Positions 23,527 to 31,020 of a DNA stretch of 64,000 nucleotides are shown in pieces. Under the pieces are notes generated by a model, which worked only from the letters and a program-made list of their open reading frames with translations, was not told where the DNA came from and ran no database searches. Origin of the DNA: Chryseobacterium sp. KLBC 52 (GTDB lineage Bacteria; Bacteroidota; Bacteroidia; Flavobacteriales; Weeksellaceae); NCBI RefSeq assembly GCF_003347605.1, contig NZ_QDFZ01000008.1:1-64000 (forward strand), read 5' to 3'. How positions within the stretch are numbered: the first letter of the stretch is position 1; every line of letters starts with the position of its first letter. The translations under genes were made by a program, and so were the position numbers.

Positions 23527-25779
23527 TTAGTTGACTACTCCTATTTTGGCGGTAGCTTTATCAGATCCGTCTTCATTCGTCATCAGGACAAAATAAATCC
23601 CTGAAGCTACTCTTGTTCCTTTCTGATTATTCAGATCCCATTCATAATATCCTCCTCGTGCTACAGCTGAGTGAACTACATTACCTGCAGCGTCCACAAT
23701 TCTTATATTGGTTTTTTCTGCAAGACCTTTTATCGTTACTTTTCCTTTGAAATTAGAATATACAACAGGATTAGGATATACTACCACATCACCGAAATTG
23801 GAAGTTACATCCGCAACATCTCCCTGATAGGTTACAATACCGTTATACGTTACAAAATAGACTTTACCTGTTTTCTTATCAACTTTTATATCGGTAACAC
23901 TATTCGTAGGAAGGGGTGAATTTTCCTTTGTAAAATGTTTTATAGTTCTCTGACCGTCTGAAGAGAGGTAGTAAACACCACCACCGTCAACAGATACCCA
24001 CTTATAATCACCTGCATCTACTGCAATCTGAAGAATTGCTGATTCTCTGAAAAGCTCTTCACCCAAACCATTCTGCTCTATAACTATAGGTTCTACTTTA
24101 GGCTGTGCGCTTTTTATTTCTGATGCTGCGTTTGACATGATCCTCAGCCCTCCGTCTGTACCGATCCATGCATCACCAGCCTTATCAAATGCTACAGATA
24201 AAATTCCTCCTGAACTGTTAAATCCATTTGATGCTCCCAGAATATAATCTGAATCATCGGAAAGGTTGAGAGCATTTTTATAGTCATACACCCAGAAGTT
24301 ATTAGATCTCGGTAGCGGAGTCCACAACATATTTTCGTGGAAAACAGGTTTTTGTGTACCATCACTGGCAAGAACTATTTTTTTGATAACAAAATCATCA
24401 GCTGCTTTATCATAAATTCCCATAGACGGGTTACCATCATTGAAACCAAATGATACAAAAAGATTACTCTGAGAGTCTGTGGCAAAACCTACAGGGCGTC
24501 TGTAATAAGGCTGTGCTCCAAGATTATAATACTTTACCAGTTCAAAATCTTTACTGGTGGCATTGTACTTCATTTTGTAGACCCCATTATCAAACATCGT
24601 ATAATTGGTAAAAAATACTTCATTATTACTAAAAGGACTTAATGTAGCATCCAGTACATTAATAGACTGTGGGTTATTAACAAAAAAAGAAGGATACACC
24701 CATTCTGTACCGGTAAAATAGTAAAATCCAGGTTTTTTAGGATTACTAACCGGTTCGTTATAATTATTAGCTCTTGCTCCGGTAGAGACCAGAAGTTGGT
24801 TATTATCAAAAAGATTGATATTATAAGCAAAATTGAAGTAAGGTCCGGAAGGTTTAAAAGTATTGTTACTTTCATCCTTGACTCCTGATAATACTGTTCC
24901 GCCAAAAATCTTTCCCCCGGCTGTTAATGCAGTATTGCATTCTTCACCAAGGCTTACCGCATTTTGTGATACTCCATTAATACCATATGTATATACTCTG
25001 TTATCGGTAACGGTAATACTGTTGGAAGTAATCACCACATCCCTTATTTTTTCAAAAGTAGTAGGAAGTGGTGTTGGAGTACCATTATTATAAATATAAG
25101 CTGCTGTAGCCGTTGAGAAAACCAATTCTGATTCTGAATCTATATGTTTGAAAGCTCCGGGAGCCTCCGTTGTCCAGGTAGAATATACGGGAAAAGTAGT
25201 ATTCATTTGATGGCTCTTCAATCCTGTATCCGTTACAGAATATACTTTATTCCCGAAGATCGTAGCTTCATTACTTGCCTGATAAACCCCACCGGAAAGG
25301 AAAAATGCAGAATCACCAAATTCTTTATTCTGAAGGTTAAATATGGAAACTCCATACCCAACAGAAATGACAGCCTGATCTCCGGTTATAGAAATGTGGT
25401 TAATCTTTTTATCTCCATTATATCCTGTAGCAATAGGAATATCAACAATATATTTGATTTCCTGAGGTGTAATAACATCCATGGATCCGTTTTCATAACC
25501 GATAAGCCCTGTTTTGGTCTGTGGATTATAATCGAAAGCGGTAATTCCGATGTTGTGCAGGCCATTGGCTTTAGATAACTTCGTAATTTCTCCTGTTGAT
25601 ATTGTATAATAGAATATTCCGTTTTGAGTGGCTGCAATAATTTTTCCATTGTCTTCTTTCATGGCTAAGACATTATTGTAGGAAAAAAGATCTGCCCACT
25701 TTTTGGATGAAATAACCTGTGCTTTTGTCAGCTGCAGGGATGCTAAAATACCAAGAGAAATTATAGAGAGTTTTTTCAT
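23527..25779 (-). CDS. porZ: PorZ-like type IX secretion component with type A sorting domain
   Basis: A 750-residue exported protein. After a signal peptide (cleaved after ...LTKAQ) comes a beta-propeller region with PorZ-like motifs, for example KWADLFSYNNVLAMKEDNGK and ISTGEITKLSKANGLHNIGI, and a later two-component-type repeat, GTDGGLRIM. The C-terminus is a type A sorting domain (VYPNPVVYSNFKGKVTIKGL, ending GIYFVLM...IGVVN). In the known system PorZ belongs to the attachment complex with PorU, PorV and PorQ and helps attach A-LPS to cargo. It abuts the 5'-nucleotidase gene (1-nt gap). The assignment rests on domain layout and the recO neighbourhood. Confidence 0.82.
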   Translation of the reverse strand: MKKLSIISLGILASLQLTKAQVISSKKWADLFSYNNVLAMKEDNGKIIAATQNGIFYYTISTGEITKLSKANGLHNIGITAFDYNPQTKTGLIGYENGSMDVITPQEIKYIVDIPIATGYNGDKKINHISITGDQAVISVGYGVSIFNLQNKEFGDSAFFLSGGVYQASNEATIFGNKVYSVTDTGLKSHQMNTTFPVYSTWTTEAPGAFKHIDSESELVFSTATAAYIYNNGTPTPLPTTFEKIRDVVITSNSITVTDNRVYTYGINGVSQNAVSLGEECNTALTAGGKIFGGTVLSGVKDESNNTFKPSGPYFNFAYNINLFDNNQLLVSTGARANNYNEPVSNPKKPGFYYFTGTEWVYPSFFVNNPQSINVLDATLSPFSNNEVFFTNYTMFDNGVYKMKYNATSKDFELVKYYNLGAQPYYRRPVGFATDSQSNLFVSFGFNDGNPSMGIYDKAADDFVIKKIVLASDGTQKPVFHENMLWTPLPRSNNFWVYDYKNALNLSDDSDYILGASNGFNSSGGILSVAFDKAGDAWIGTDGGLRIMSNAASEIKSAQPKVEPIVIEQNGLGEELFRESAILQIAVDAGDYKWVSVDGGGVYYLSSDGQRTIKHFTKENSPLPTNSVTDIKVDKKTGKVYFVTYNGIVTYQGDVADVTSNFGDVVVYPNPVVYSNFKGKVTIKGLAEKTNIRIVDAAGNVVHSAVARGGYYEWDLNNQKGTRVASGIYFVLMTNEDGSDKATAKIGVVN

Positions 25780-25780
25780 A

Positions 25781-26731
25781 TTATGCGGTTATGCTGCTAT
25801 CTATCACCTGATTGTTCCAGGAAATATGCTGTACGTTTTTGTTTGTATCAAAATAAAAATCGATCCTACCTAAAAGAAGACCTGCCCATCCCACCTGATT
25901 AACAAGGACATTTTTGCCCTGTCTGTTGGTAAAGGTCTGAGGTTCCGGTAAGAATGTATGAGTATGGCCTCCTAAGATAATATCAATATTTTCTGTATTG
26001 GCCGCTAAAATTTTATCGCTTATTTTACCTGGTTCGTCCTTGTAGTCGTAGCCGATGTGTGAAAGACAAATCACCAGATCACATTTTTTCTCTTTTTTCA
26101 GGAAATTTGAATAATGCTGGGCTACATCAACAGGATTGGAATAAACGGTTTCTCCATACTGTTTTTTACCTACAAGACCATCCAGCTGGATTCCCACTCC
26201 GAAAATTCCTACTTTGATTCCATTCTTATTGAATATCTGGTAGGGAGAAGTTTTCCCGTCAAGAACCGTATTTTTAAAATCATAATTGGAACAGATAAAT
26301 GGAAACTTCGCATTAGGAAGCACTTTTAAAAATCCATCAAGTCCATTGTCGAAATCATGATTTCCCATAGTAGAGGCATCATATTTCATCATAGACATTA
26401 ATCTGAACTCCAGTTCTCCTCCAAAGAAATTAAAATAAGGAGTTCCCTGGAAAATATCTCCGGAATCAAGAAGAAGAACATTACTTTCCTGGCTTCTGAT
26501 CTGTTGGATTAAGCTTGCCCTTCTTGCAAAACCTCCCTGATTGGGATTTTTGGTATAGCTCGCGTCGAAAGGTTCTATTCTGCTATGTTGGTCATTGGTA
26601 TGAAGAATAGTCAGTTTGTTTGCAGATTGTAAATTAAGGATTTTTAATTCCTCCGCCATCATCATATTGGGAGCTAAAGCCATTGCTAAAGATCCTCCGC
26701 CTATTGCTTTTAAAAAACTTTTTCTATCCAT
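25781..26731 (-). CDS. 5'-nucleotidase-type metallophosphatase domain, exported
   Basis: A 316-residue protein. After an export signal (MDRKSFLKAIGGGSLAMAL, Tat- or Sec-like without twin arginine) it holds the calcineurin-like N-terminal domain of UshA-type 5'-nucleotidases. Metal ligands sit in LTILHTNDQHSRIEP, LLLDSGDIFQGTP, TMGNHDFDNG, and LSHIGYD plus GGHTHTFLPEP. The C-terminal substrate-binding domain is absent; a separate protein encoded 2 nt upstream supplies it. It should hydrolyse nucleoside phosphates or similar esters in the periplasm. It is within the operon leading to porZ and recO. Confidence 0.88.
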   Translation of the reverse strand: MDRKSFLKAIGGGSLAMALAPNMMMAEELKILNLQSANKLTILHTNDQHSRIEPFDASYTKNPNQGGFARRASLIQQIRSQESNVLLLDSGDIFQGTPYFNFFGGELEFRLMSMMKYDASTMGNHDFDNGLDGFLKVLPNAKFPFICSNYDFKNTVLDGKTSPYQIFNKNGIKVGIFGVGIQLDGLVGKKQYGETVYSNPVDVAQHYSNFLKKEKKCDLVICLSHIGYDYKDEPGKISDKILAANTENIDIILGGHTHTFLPEPQTFTNRQGKNVLVNQVGWAGLLLGRIDFYFDTNKNVQHISWNNQVIDSSITA

Positions 26732-26733
26732 TA

Positions 26734-27489
26734 TTACTTCCCGATAAAATTTAAACGAACATCCGGATTGACTACCACGTCAGGAGATTTTTTTAAATAA
26801 TCGATAAATAAATCTCTCATTTTAATTCCTGTAGCAATAGATTCTCCTTTAGCAAAGAATTTCATATTGTCTCCTCCCAGTGCAAGATAGTCTGAAGTCG
26901 CAATATAATAATCTTTAGCAGGATCTACTGTATTACCGTTGATTAAGGCTTTGATTACCTGTCCGTTTTTTGTTTCAATGTATAAATGAGAAACAGGATT
27001 GTTGACCTGCGTTTTTGCATAATACTCAAAAAGCCCCTGTAAATCTGCTCCTTTCATTTTTACAATTACCACTTCATTTTCAAAAGGCATTACTTCAAAT
27101 ACATTTTTAAGTAAAATATCTCCTTTTCCAATAGTGGTTCGGATTCCTCCGATATTGATCAGTGCAGCATCTACGTTTTGCTTAAGATGAGTTTTGATCC
27201 ATTCATTACCTCCTTCAAACGTATAGTCAGCTAAAAGATTACCCAGATTGCTGTTATCGCCCTGTTTGGTAAGATCCACATTGGTGTGTGAGATCTTCTG
27301 GTTCATTTCTTTGTCCAGTTTCTGCTTATAAGGTTCGATAAATTTTACAAACTCCTCATCATTCTTTAGCTCATTATTAATAGAAATATTTTTCTGGGTC
27401 TTTACATTCACAAGCTGCGGCACAGAAGCCGTTTTGCATGCAGTAAGCGACACCAGAGCAATTCCCAGTAACAAGAATTTATTTTTCAT
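26734..27489 (-). CDS. 5'-nucleotidase C-terminal domain protein, lipoprotein
   Basis: A 251-residue protein with a type II signal peptide (MKNKFLLLGIALVSLTAC, lipid-modified Cys18) followed by the UshA-type C-terminal domain, seen in LLADYTFEGG, VDAALINIGGIRTTI, and YYIATSDYLALGGDNM, the last holding the aromatic substrate clamp region. Together with the next gene it makes a complete but split 5'-nucleotidase, with this half lipid-anchored. The start at 27489 was chosen because a longer frame from 27510 would run through the -7 box at 27508-27515. It is the first gene of the operon. Confidence 0.87.
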   Translation of the reverse strand: MKNKFLLLGIALVSLTACKTASVPQLVNVKTQKNISINNELKNDEEFVKFIEPYKQKLDKEMNQKISHTNVDLTKQGDNSNLGNLLADYTFEGGNEWIKTHLKQNVDAALINIGGIRTTIGKGDILLKNVFEVMPFENEVVIVKMKGADLQGLFEYYAKTQVNNPVSHLYIETKNGQVIKALINGNTVDPAKDYYIATSDYLALGGDNMKFFAKGESIATGIKMRDLFIDYLKKSPDVVVNPDVRLNFIGK

Positions 27490-27507
27490 AATCTCTTTTA
27501 GTATATG

Positions 27508-27515
27508 CAAATATA
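27508..27515 (-). promoter_or_regulatory. -7 box TAtaTTTG of the nucleotidase-porZ-recO operon
   Basis: The minus strand reads TATATTTG 18 nt before the start codon. It is the only good promoter found for the four-gene unit. Confidence 0.6.
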
Positions 27516-27569
27516 ACTATATGTATAATAAAACATTATTATTTATTACAAATTCTTACTGTAAATTAT

Positions 27570-27577
27570 TAAATTTG
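27570..27577 (+). promoter_or_regulatory. -7 box TAaaTTTG of dapA
   Basis: TAAATTTG ends 19 nt before the dapA ATG. The divergent operon promoter lies about 55 nt away. Confidence 0.55.
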
Positions 27578-27596
27578 ACAAAAATAATTCTAACAG

Positions 27597-28469
27597 ATGA
27601 GCATTTTAAAAGGAGTAGGTGTTGCATTGGTAACACCCTTTAATGAAGATTTATCCGTTGACTTCGACAGTTTAACAAAACTGGTGGAGTACAATATCGA
27701 AAACGGAACCAATTATTTAGTTGTATTGGGAACAACGGCAGAAGCCGCAACGCTTTCTGCTGAGGAGAAGAAACAGGTAATTGAGCATATCATTAAGGTG
27801 AATAATAAACGTCTTCCTTTAGTTTTGGGAATTGGCGGTAACGATACTCTTGACGTCAAGAAACAGATTGAAGAAGCAGATCTTTCTGCATTTGAAGCCG
27901 TACTTTCAGTATCTCCATATTATAATAAACCTAACCAGGAAGGTCTTTATCAACATTATAAAGCTTTAGCTTCCACAGGAAAAAATATTATTATTTATAA
28001 TGTTCCGTCAAGAACAGGACAAAATGTTGAAGCAGATACTACGCTTCGTCTTGCAAAGGAATTTCCTAACTTATTCCTGATTAAGGAAGCTTCTCCTAAT
28101 ATTCTTCAGTATTTTGATATCCTGAGAAAGAAACCTGAAGGATTTTCTTTAGTTTCAGGAGATGATGAATATACATTGCCGGTAACTCTTGCAGGAGGAG
28201 ATGGAGTAATTTCCGTAATCGGGCAGGCATATCCTAAAGAGTTCTCCACGATGGTACAGCTGGCTTTCGAGGGTAAGGTAAAAGAAGCCTATGAAATTCA
28301 CAACAAACTGGTAGATATTACCCGTCTGATTTTTGCAGAAGGTAACCCTTGTGGTATCAAAGTAATCCTGGCAGAAAAAGGAATCATCAAAAATTACCTG
28401 AGACTTCCTTTGGTGAAAGCTTCAGAAGGTCTTCATGCAAAAATTAAAGCTGAAATGGCTACAATTTAA
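27597..28469 (+). CDS. dapA: 4-hydroxy-tetrahydrodipicolinate synthase
   Basis: A 290-residue TIM-barrel enzyme that condenses pyruvate with aspartate semialdehyde, the first step of lysine and diaminopimelate synthesis. The active-site pieces are GTTAEAATLSAEEK, VSPYYNKPNQEGLYQHYKAL, IIYNVPSRTG (Tyr of the triad) and FLIKEAS (Schiff-base Lys). Length and motifs match DapA closely. The ATG is preceded by a -7 box at 27570-27577. A terminator lies at 28536-28565. Confidence 0.95.
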   Translation: MSILKGVGVALVTPFNEDLSVDFDSLTKLVEYNIENGTNYLVVLGTTAEAATLSAEEKKQVIEHIIKVNNKRLPLVLGIGGNDTLDVKKQIEEADLSAFEAVLSVSPYYNKPNQEGLYQHYKALASTGKNIIIYNVPSRTGQNVEADTTLRLAKEFPNLFLIKEASPNILQYFDILRKKPEGFSLVSGDDEYTLPVTLAGGDGVISVIGQAYPKEFSTMVQLAFEGKVKEAYEIHNKLVDITRLIFAEGNPCGIKVILAEKGIIKNYLRLPLVKASEGLHAKIKAEMATI

Positions 28470-28535
28470 TAATGAACAGGCAAAATGAATTTTAATCATG
28501 TTAAAACTCATCAGTCATCATTGAACAATATAAGG

Positions 28536-28565
28536 AGTGAAAAGTTTAGGCTTTTCACTTTTTTT
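28536..28565 (+). terminator. Terminator after dapA
   Basis: A 9-bp perfect stem (AGTGAAAAG / CTTTTCACT), a TTTAGG loop and a run of T residues. Confidence 0.9.
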
Positions 28566-28587
28566 AATCATCATAATATAACCAGTC

Positions 28588-29091
28588 ATGAAATTACAAC
28601 AGGCAACAGCAGCAGATATCCCTTTGATTCAGGATCTTGCAAGACGATCATGGGAAAATGCTTATGCAGACATTCTTTCGAAAGAACAAATGGAGTTTAT
28701 GCTCTCAGAAATGTATTCTGAAAAGGAAATTTTACATCATTTTCAAAATCCGTATTATCATTATTATCTTATTCAGGATGAAAGTAATAATAACTATGAA
28801 GGCTTTATCGGATATGAGCACAACTATGAGGAGAAAACCACCAAGTTACACAGGATTTATCTGGTTCCTGAGAGTAAAGGAAAAGGATTTGGGAAAGGAG
28901 CGCTTCAGTTTCTGAATGAAAAAGTTTCTGAAAACGGAAACAACAGAATTATCCTGAATGTTAATAAATACAATGCTGCCAGAAACTTCTACGAATCCCA
29001 GGGATACAAAGTGTATGACGAAGGCGTTTTTGATATTGGTAACGGTTTTGTGATGGATGATTATCTTATGGAGTATCTAATTCACAGATAA
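28588..29091 (+). CDS. GNAT-family N-acetyltransferase
   Basis: A 167-residue acetyltransferase with the acetyl-CoA loop in LHRIYLVPESKGKGFGKGAL and motif B in LNVNKYNAARNFYESQGYKV. The N-terminal part resembles the YafP/PhnO-like type (WENAYADILSKEQMEFML). The acceptor is not known. It sits alone between two terminators, so it is probably expressed on its own. Confidence 0.9.
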   Translation: MKLQQATAADIPLIQDLARRSWENAYADILSKEQMEFMLSEMYSEKEILHHFQNPYYHYYLIQDESNNNYEGFIGYEHNYEEKTTKLHRIYLVPESKGKGFGKGALQFLNEKVSENGNNRIILNVNKYNAARNFYESQGYKVYDEGVFDIGNGFVMDDYLMEYLIHR

Positions 29092-29258
29092 TTGACTTAA
29101 AATTTTGTAACTTTATCCTGTAATTCTATAACAAGTGATTTCTTTTTTTGATTCATCTTTGCTTCAGAACCAAATCACTTATACAATACATTCATATGCT
29201 TGGTTTTGAGCTGAAAAGCTTTTTATCAGTATATTTTTTTCATCCTTAGTGTTTAAAT

Positions 29259-29287
29259 TCCTGTATTCTAAAATACAGGAGTTTTTT
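29259..29287 (+). terminator. Terminator after the GNAT gene
   Basis: A 9-bp perfect stem (TCCTGTATT / AATACAGGA), a CTAA loop, then G and six T residues. The spacer 29092-29258 also holds a 9-bp inverted repeat (29133-29141 / 29172-29180) with a 30-nt loop. Confidence 0.88.
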
Positions 29288-29385
29288 CGTATATATCGTA
29301 AAATATTAAAAATATACACCTATTTCACATTTACTTGAAATAAATTATTATATTTACTAAATAATATTGGCTTATATATACTAGG

Positions 29386-29967
29386 ATGAAAATGTATGTT
29401 AAATTTGATTTCAATGCCCTTTGTAAAAAGGTATTGGACGAAAAACTTAAAGAACACGGGCTGAAGTACAGATTACTGAACTTCGGTGAAGTGGAATTCT
29501 ATGAGCCCCTTACACAGGAACAGCACAATCTTTTCAAGAAAAATCTTGAAGATTATGGGATCGAGATCATAGAAAGCCAAAAAAGCGCGCTGGTTCAGAA
29601 AATAAAAGATACTATTGTAGAACTCGTCTTTTCTGATGAAATTATACCCGTAAAAGCCTCCATCTATATTTCTGAAAAGCTGAATCACAGCTACGGATAT
29701 CTTTCCAATCTTTTTTCAGAAGTTGCTTATACCTCTATTGAGAATTTTATTATTCTGCAAAAGATTGAGCATGCAAAGGCTTTGATCATAAGAAACAAAC
29801 AAAGCCTTACAGAAATAGCTCATAAGCTGAATTATTCCAGTGTGGCACATTTGAGTACCCAGTTCAAAAATACAACAGGGATCACTCCATCCCAGTTTCA
29901 AAAAATTATAGGCAAACGAAGAAGAGCACAAAGCACGGTAATAAACCCTAAAATGCAGTATGAATAA
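29386..29967 (+). CDS. AraC-family DNA-binding regulator
   Basis: A 193-residue protein. Residues 1-90 form a small alpha/beta domain common in Bacteroidetes relatives (RLLNFGEVEFYEPL, then LVQKIKDTIVELVF). Residues 90-185 are a two-HTH AraC domain (IENFIILQKIEHAKALIIRN, SLTEIAHKLNYSSVAHLSTQ, FKNTTGITPSQFQ). It has no phosphorylation or sugar-binding domain. Its stop overlaps the next gene, a pseudo-receiver, by 8 nt, so the two proteins are probably made together and may interact. Targets are unknown. Confidence 0.88.
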   Translation: MKMYVKFDFNALCKKVLDEKLKEHGLKYRLLNFGEVEFYEPLTQEQHNLFKKNLEDYGIEIIESQKSALVQKIKDTIVELVFSDEIIPVKASIYISEKLNHSYGYLSNLFSEVAYTSIENFIILQKIEHAKALIIRNKQSLTEIAHKLNYSSVAHLSTQFKNTTGITPSQFQKIIGKRRRAQSTVINPKMQYE

Positions 29968-30409
29968 AGAATTTCTGAACGTAATTGTAGCAGATAACGA
30001 TGAAAACACTTTGATTTTTTTTAAAAATATTCTGAAAGAGTTGAAAATCTCTATAAAAGTTCAATGTTTCAGTAACGGGAACAGTCTAATGGAATACCTA
30101 AATAATGATGATGCCGTAGTTCCTGAACTTGTTTTTATCAATTACAGGATTCCCGGAAAAGAAAGCATGGAATGCCTAAAGGATATCACTTCGAATTCAA
30201 AATTCAGCAATATGGTAACGGCTATTTTTTCAGATGCTATTCCTGAAAGTGAAATAGAAGATATTTTTGTACAAGGAGCACATATTTTTATGAAAAAACC
30301 GGAGTGTTTTGAGAAGCTTAAAAAGGTGCTTACAGAAGTTATTACCATCAATTGGCAGTATCATACTTCAGGGTTGAATAAAGATAATTTTATCTTGAAA
30401 GTACTATAA
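29960..30409 (+). CDS. Receiver-domain protein with the phosphoacceptor Asp replaced by Asn
   Basis: A 149-residue single response-regulator receiver domain without an output domain. The acidic pair is kept (ADNDE, Asp12 and Asp14), as are Ser91 (AIFSDA) and Lys113 (MKKP). The phosphoacceptor position in LVFINYRIPG is Asn61 instead of Asp. It therefore should not be phosphorylated normally and may act as a constitutive or ligand-controlled partner. It overlaps the AraC regulator gene by 8 nt. No kinase gene is nearby. Confidence 0.82.
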   Translation: MNKEFLNVIVADNDENTLIFFKNILKELKISIKVQCFSNGNSLMEYLNNDDAVVPELVFINYRIPGKESMECLKDITSNSKFSNMVTAIFSDAIPESEIEDIFVQGAHIFMKKPECFEKLKKVLTEVITINWQYHTSGLNKDNFILKVL

Positions 30410-30991
30410 ATAAGGGATTTATTAATTTAATATTAATAAATTCTAAATCGTATTTATAGCATACTATTCACAAATAGGTGAAAATTTTATAACTAATAAT
30501 TAAAATAATATAAAAGGCATCTGAATTAATATACTGACATTTGTAAAAGTAAACTGAGACACAAATTTGATTATATAGTAGAAGATACAGGTGAATGAAA
30601 AGTAATTGTTTCTAAAGAACAAAATTATATAAATCACGATGTTAGTTAAACAAAATGGATTATACTAATTTTCCAATTATAAAGCACAGAAGATCTTTAA
30701 ACAAAACGGTACAATCATGAAAACTCAATAAGTAGTTGGAGATATTTTTATTCGTTTCATTCCCTCATCTCCACCGAAAAACAGTTAGTTTTTATAATAA
30801 GCAAGTTGGAAAAAATAATTCATTTTGTTTTTTATAATTTATTTTAATAGTTATGGTTTTAGCTCATTATTATATTGTTATATAAATATTTTCACACCAC
30901 ATCACAAAATATTAAGCCTGAACTATTAAAATAAATTTTTTTTGGACATACCAAAAAGTAATTTCTTCTAAATAACAGTTTTATAAGGGGG
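30410..30991 (+). other. Long AT-rich spacer, possible non-coding RNA region
   Basis: No convincing CDS lies in these 580 nt; the short ATG frames found are under 12 codons. The region ends in a strong plus-strand terminator although no plus-strand gene lies within 580 nt. A transcript could be a long 3' tail of the pseudo-receiver operon or a separate small RNA. I see no clear promoter box. Confidence 0.45.
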
Positions 30992-31020
30992 CCGCAGGAA
31001 GTTTTTTTCTGCGGTTTTTT
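30992..31020 (+). terminator. Orphan plus-strand terminator
   Basis: Stem CCGCAG (30992-30997) / CTGCGG (31009-31014), a T-rich 11-nt loop and a run of T residues reaching the recG stop. It faces rightward, against recG. Confidence 0.8.
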
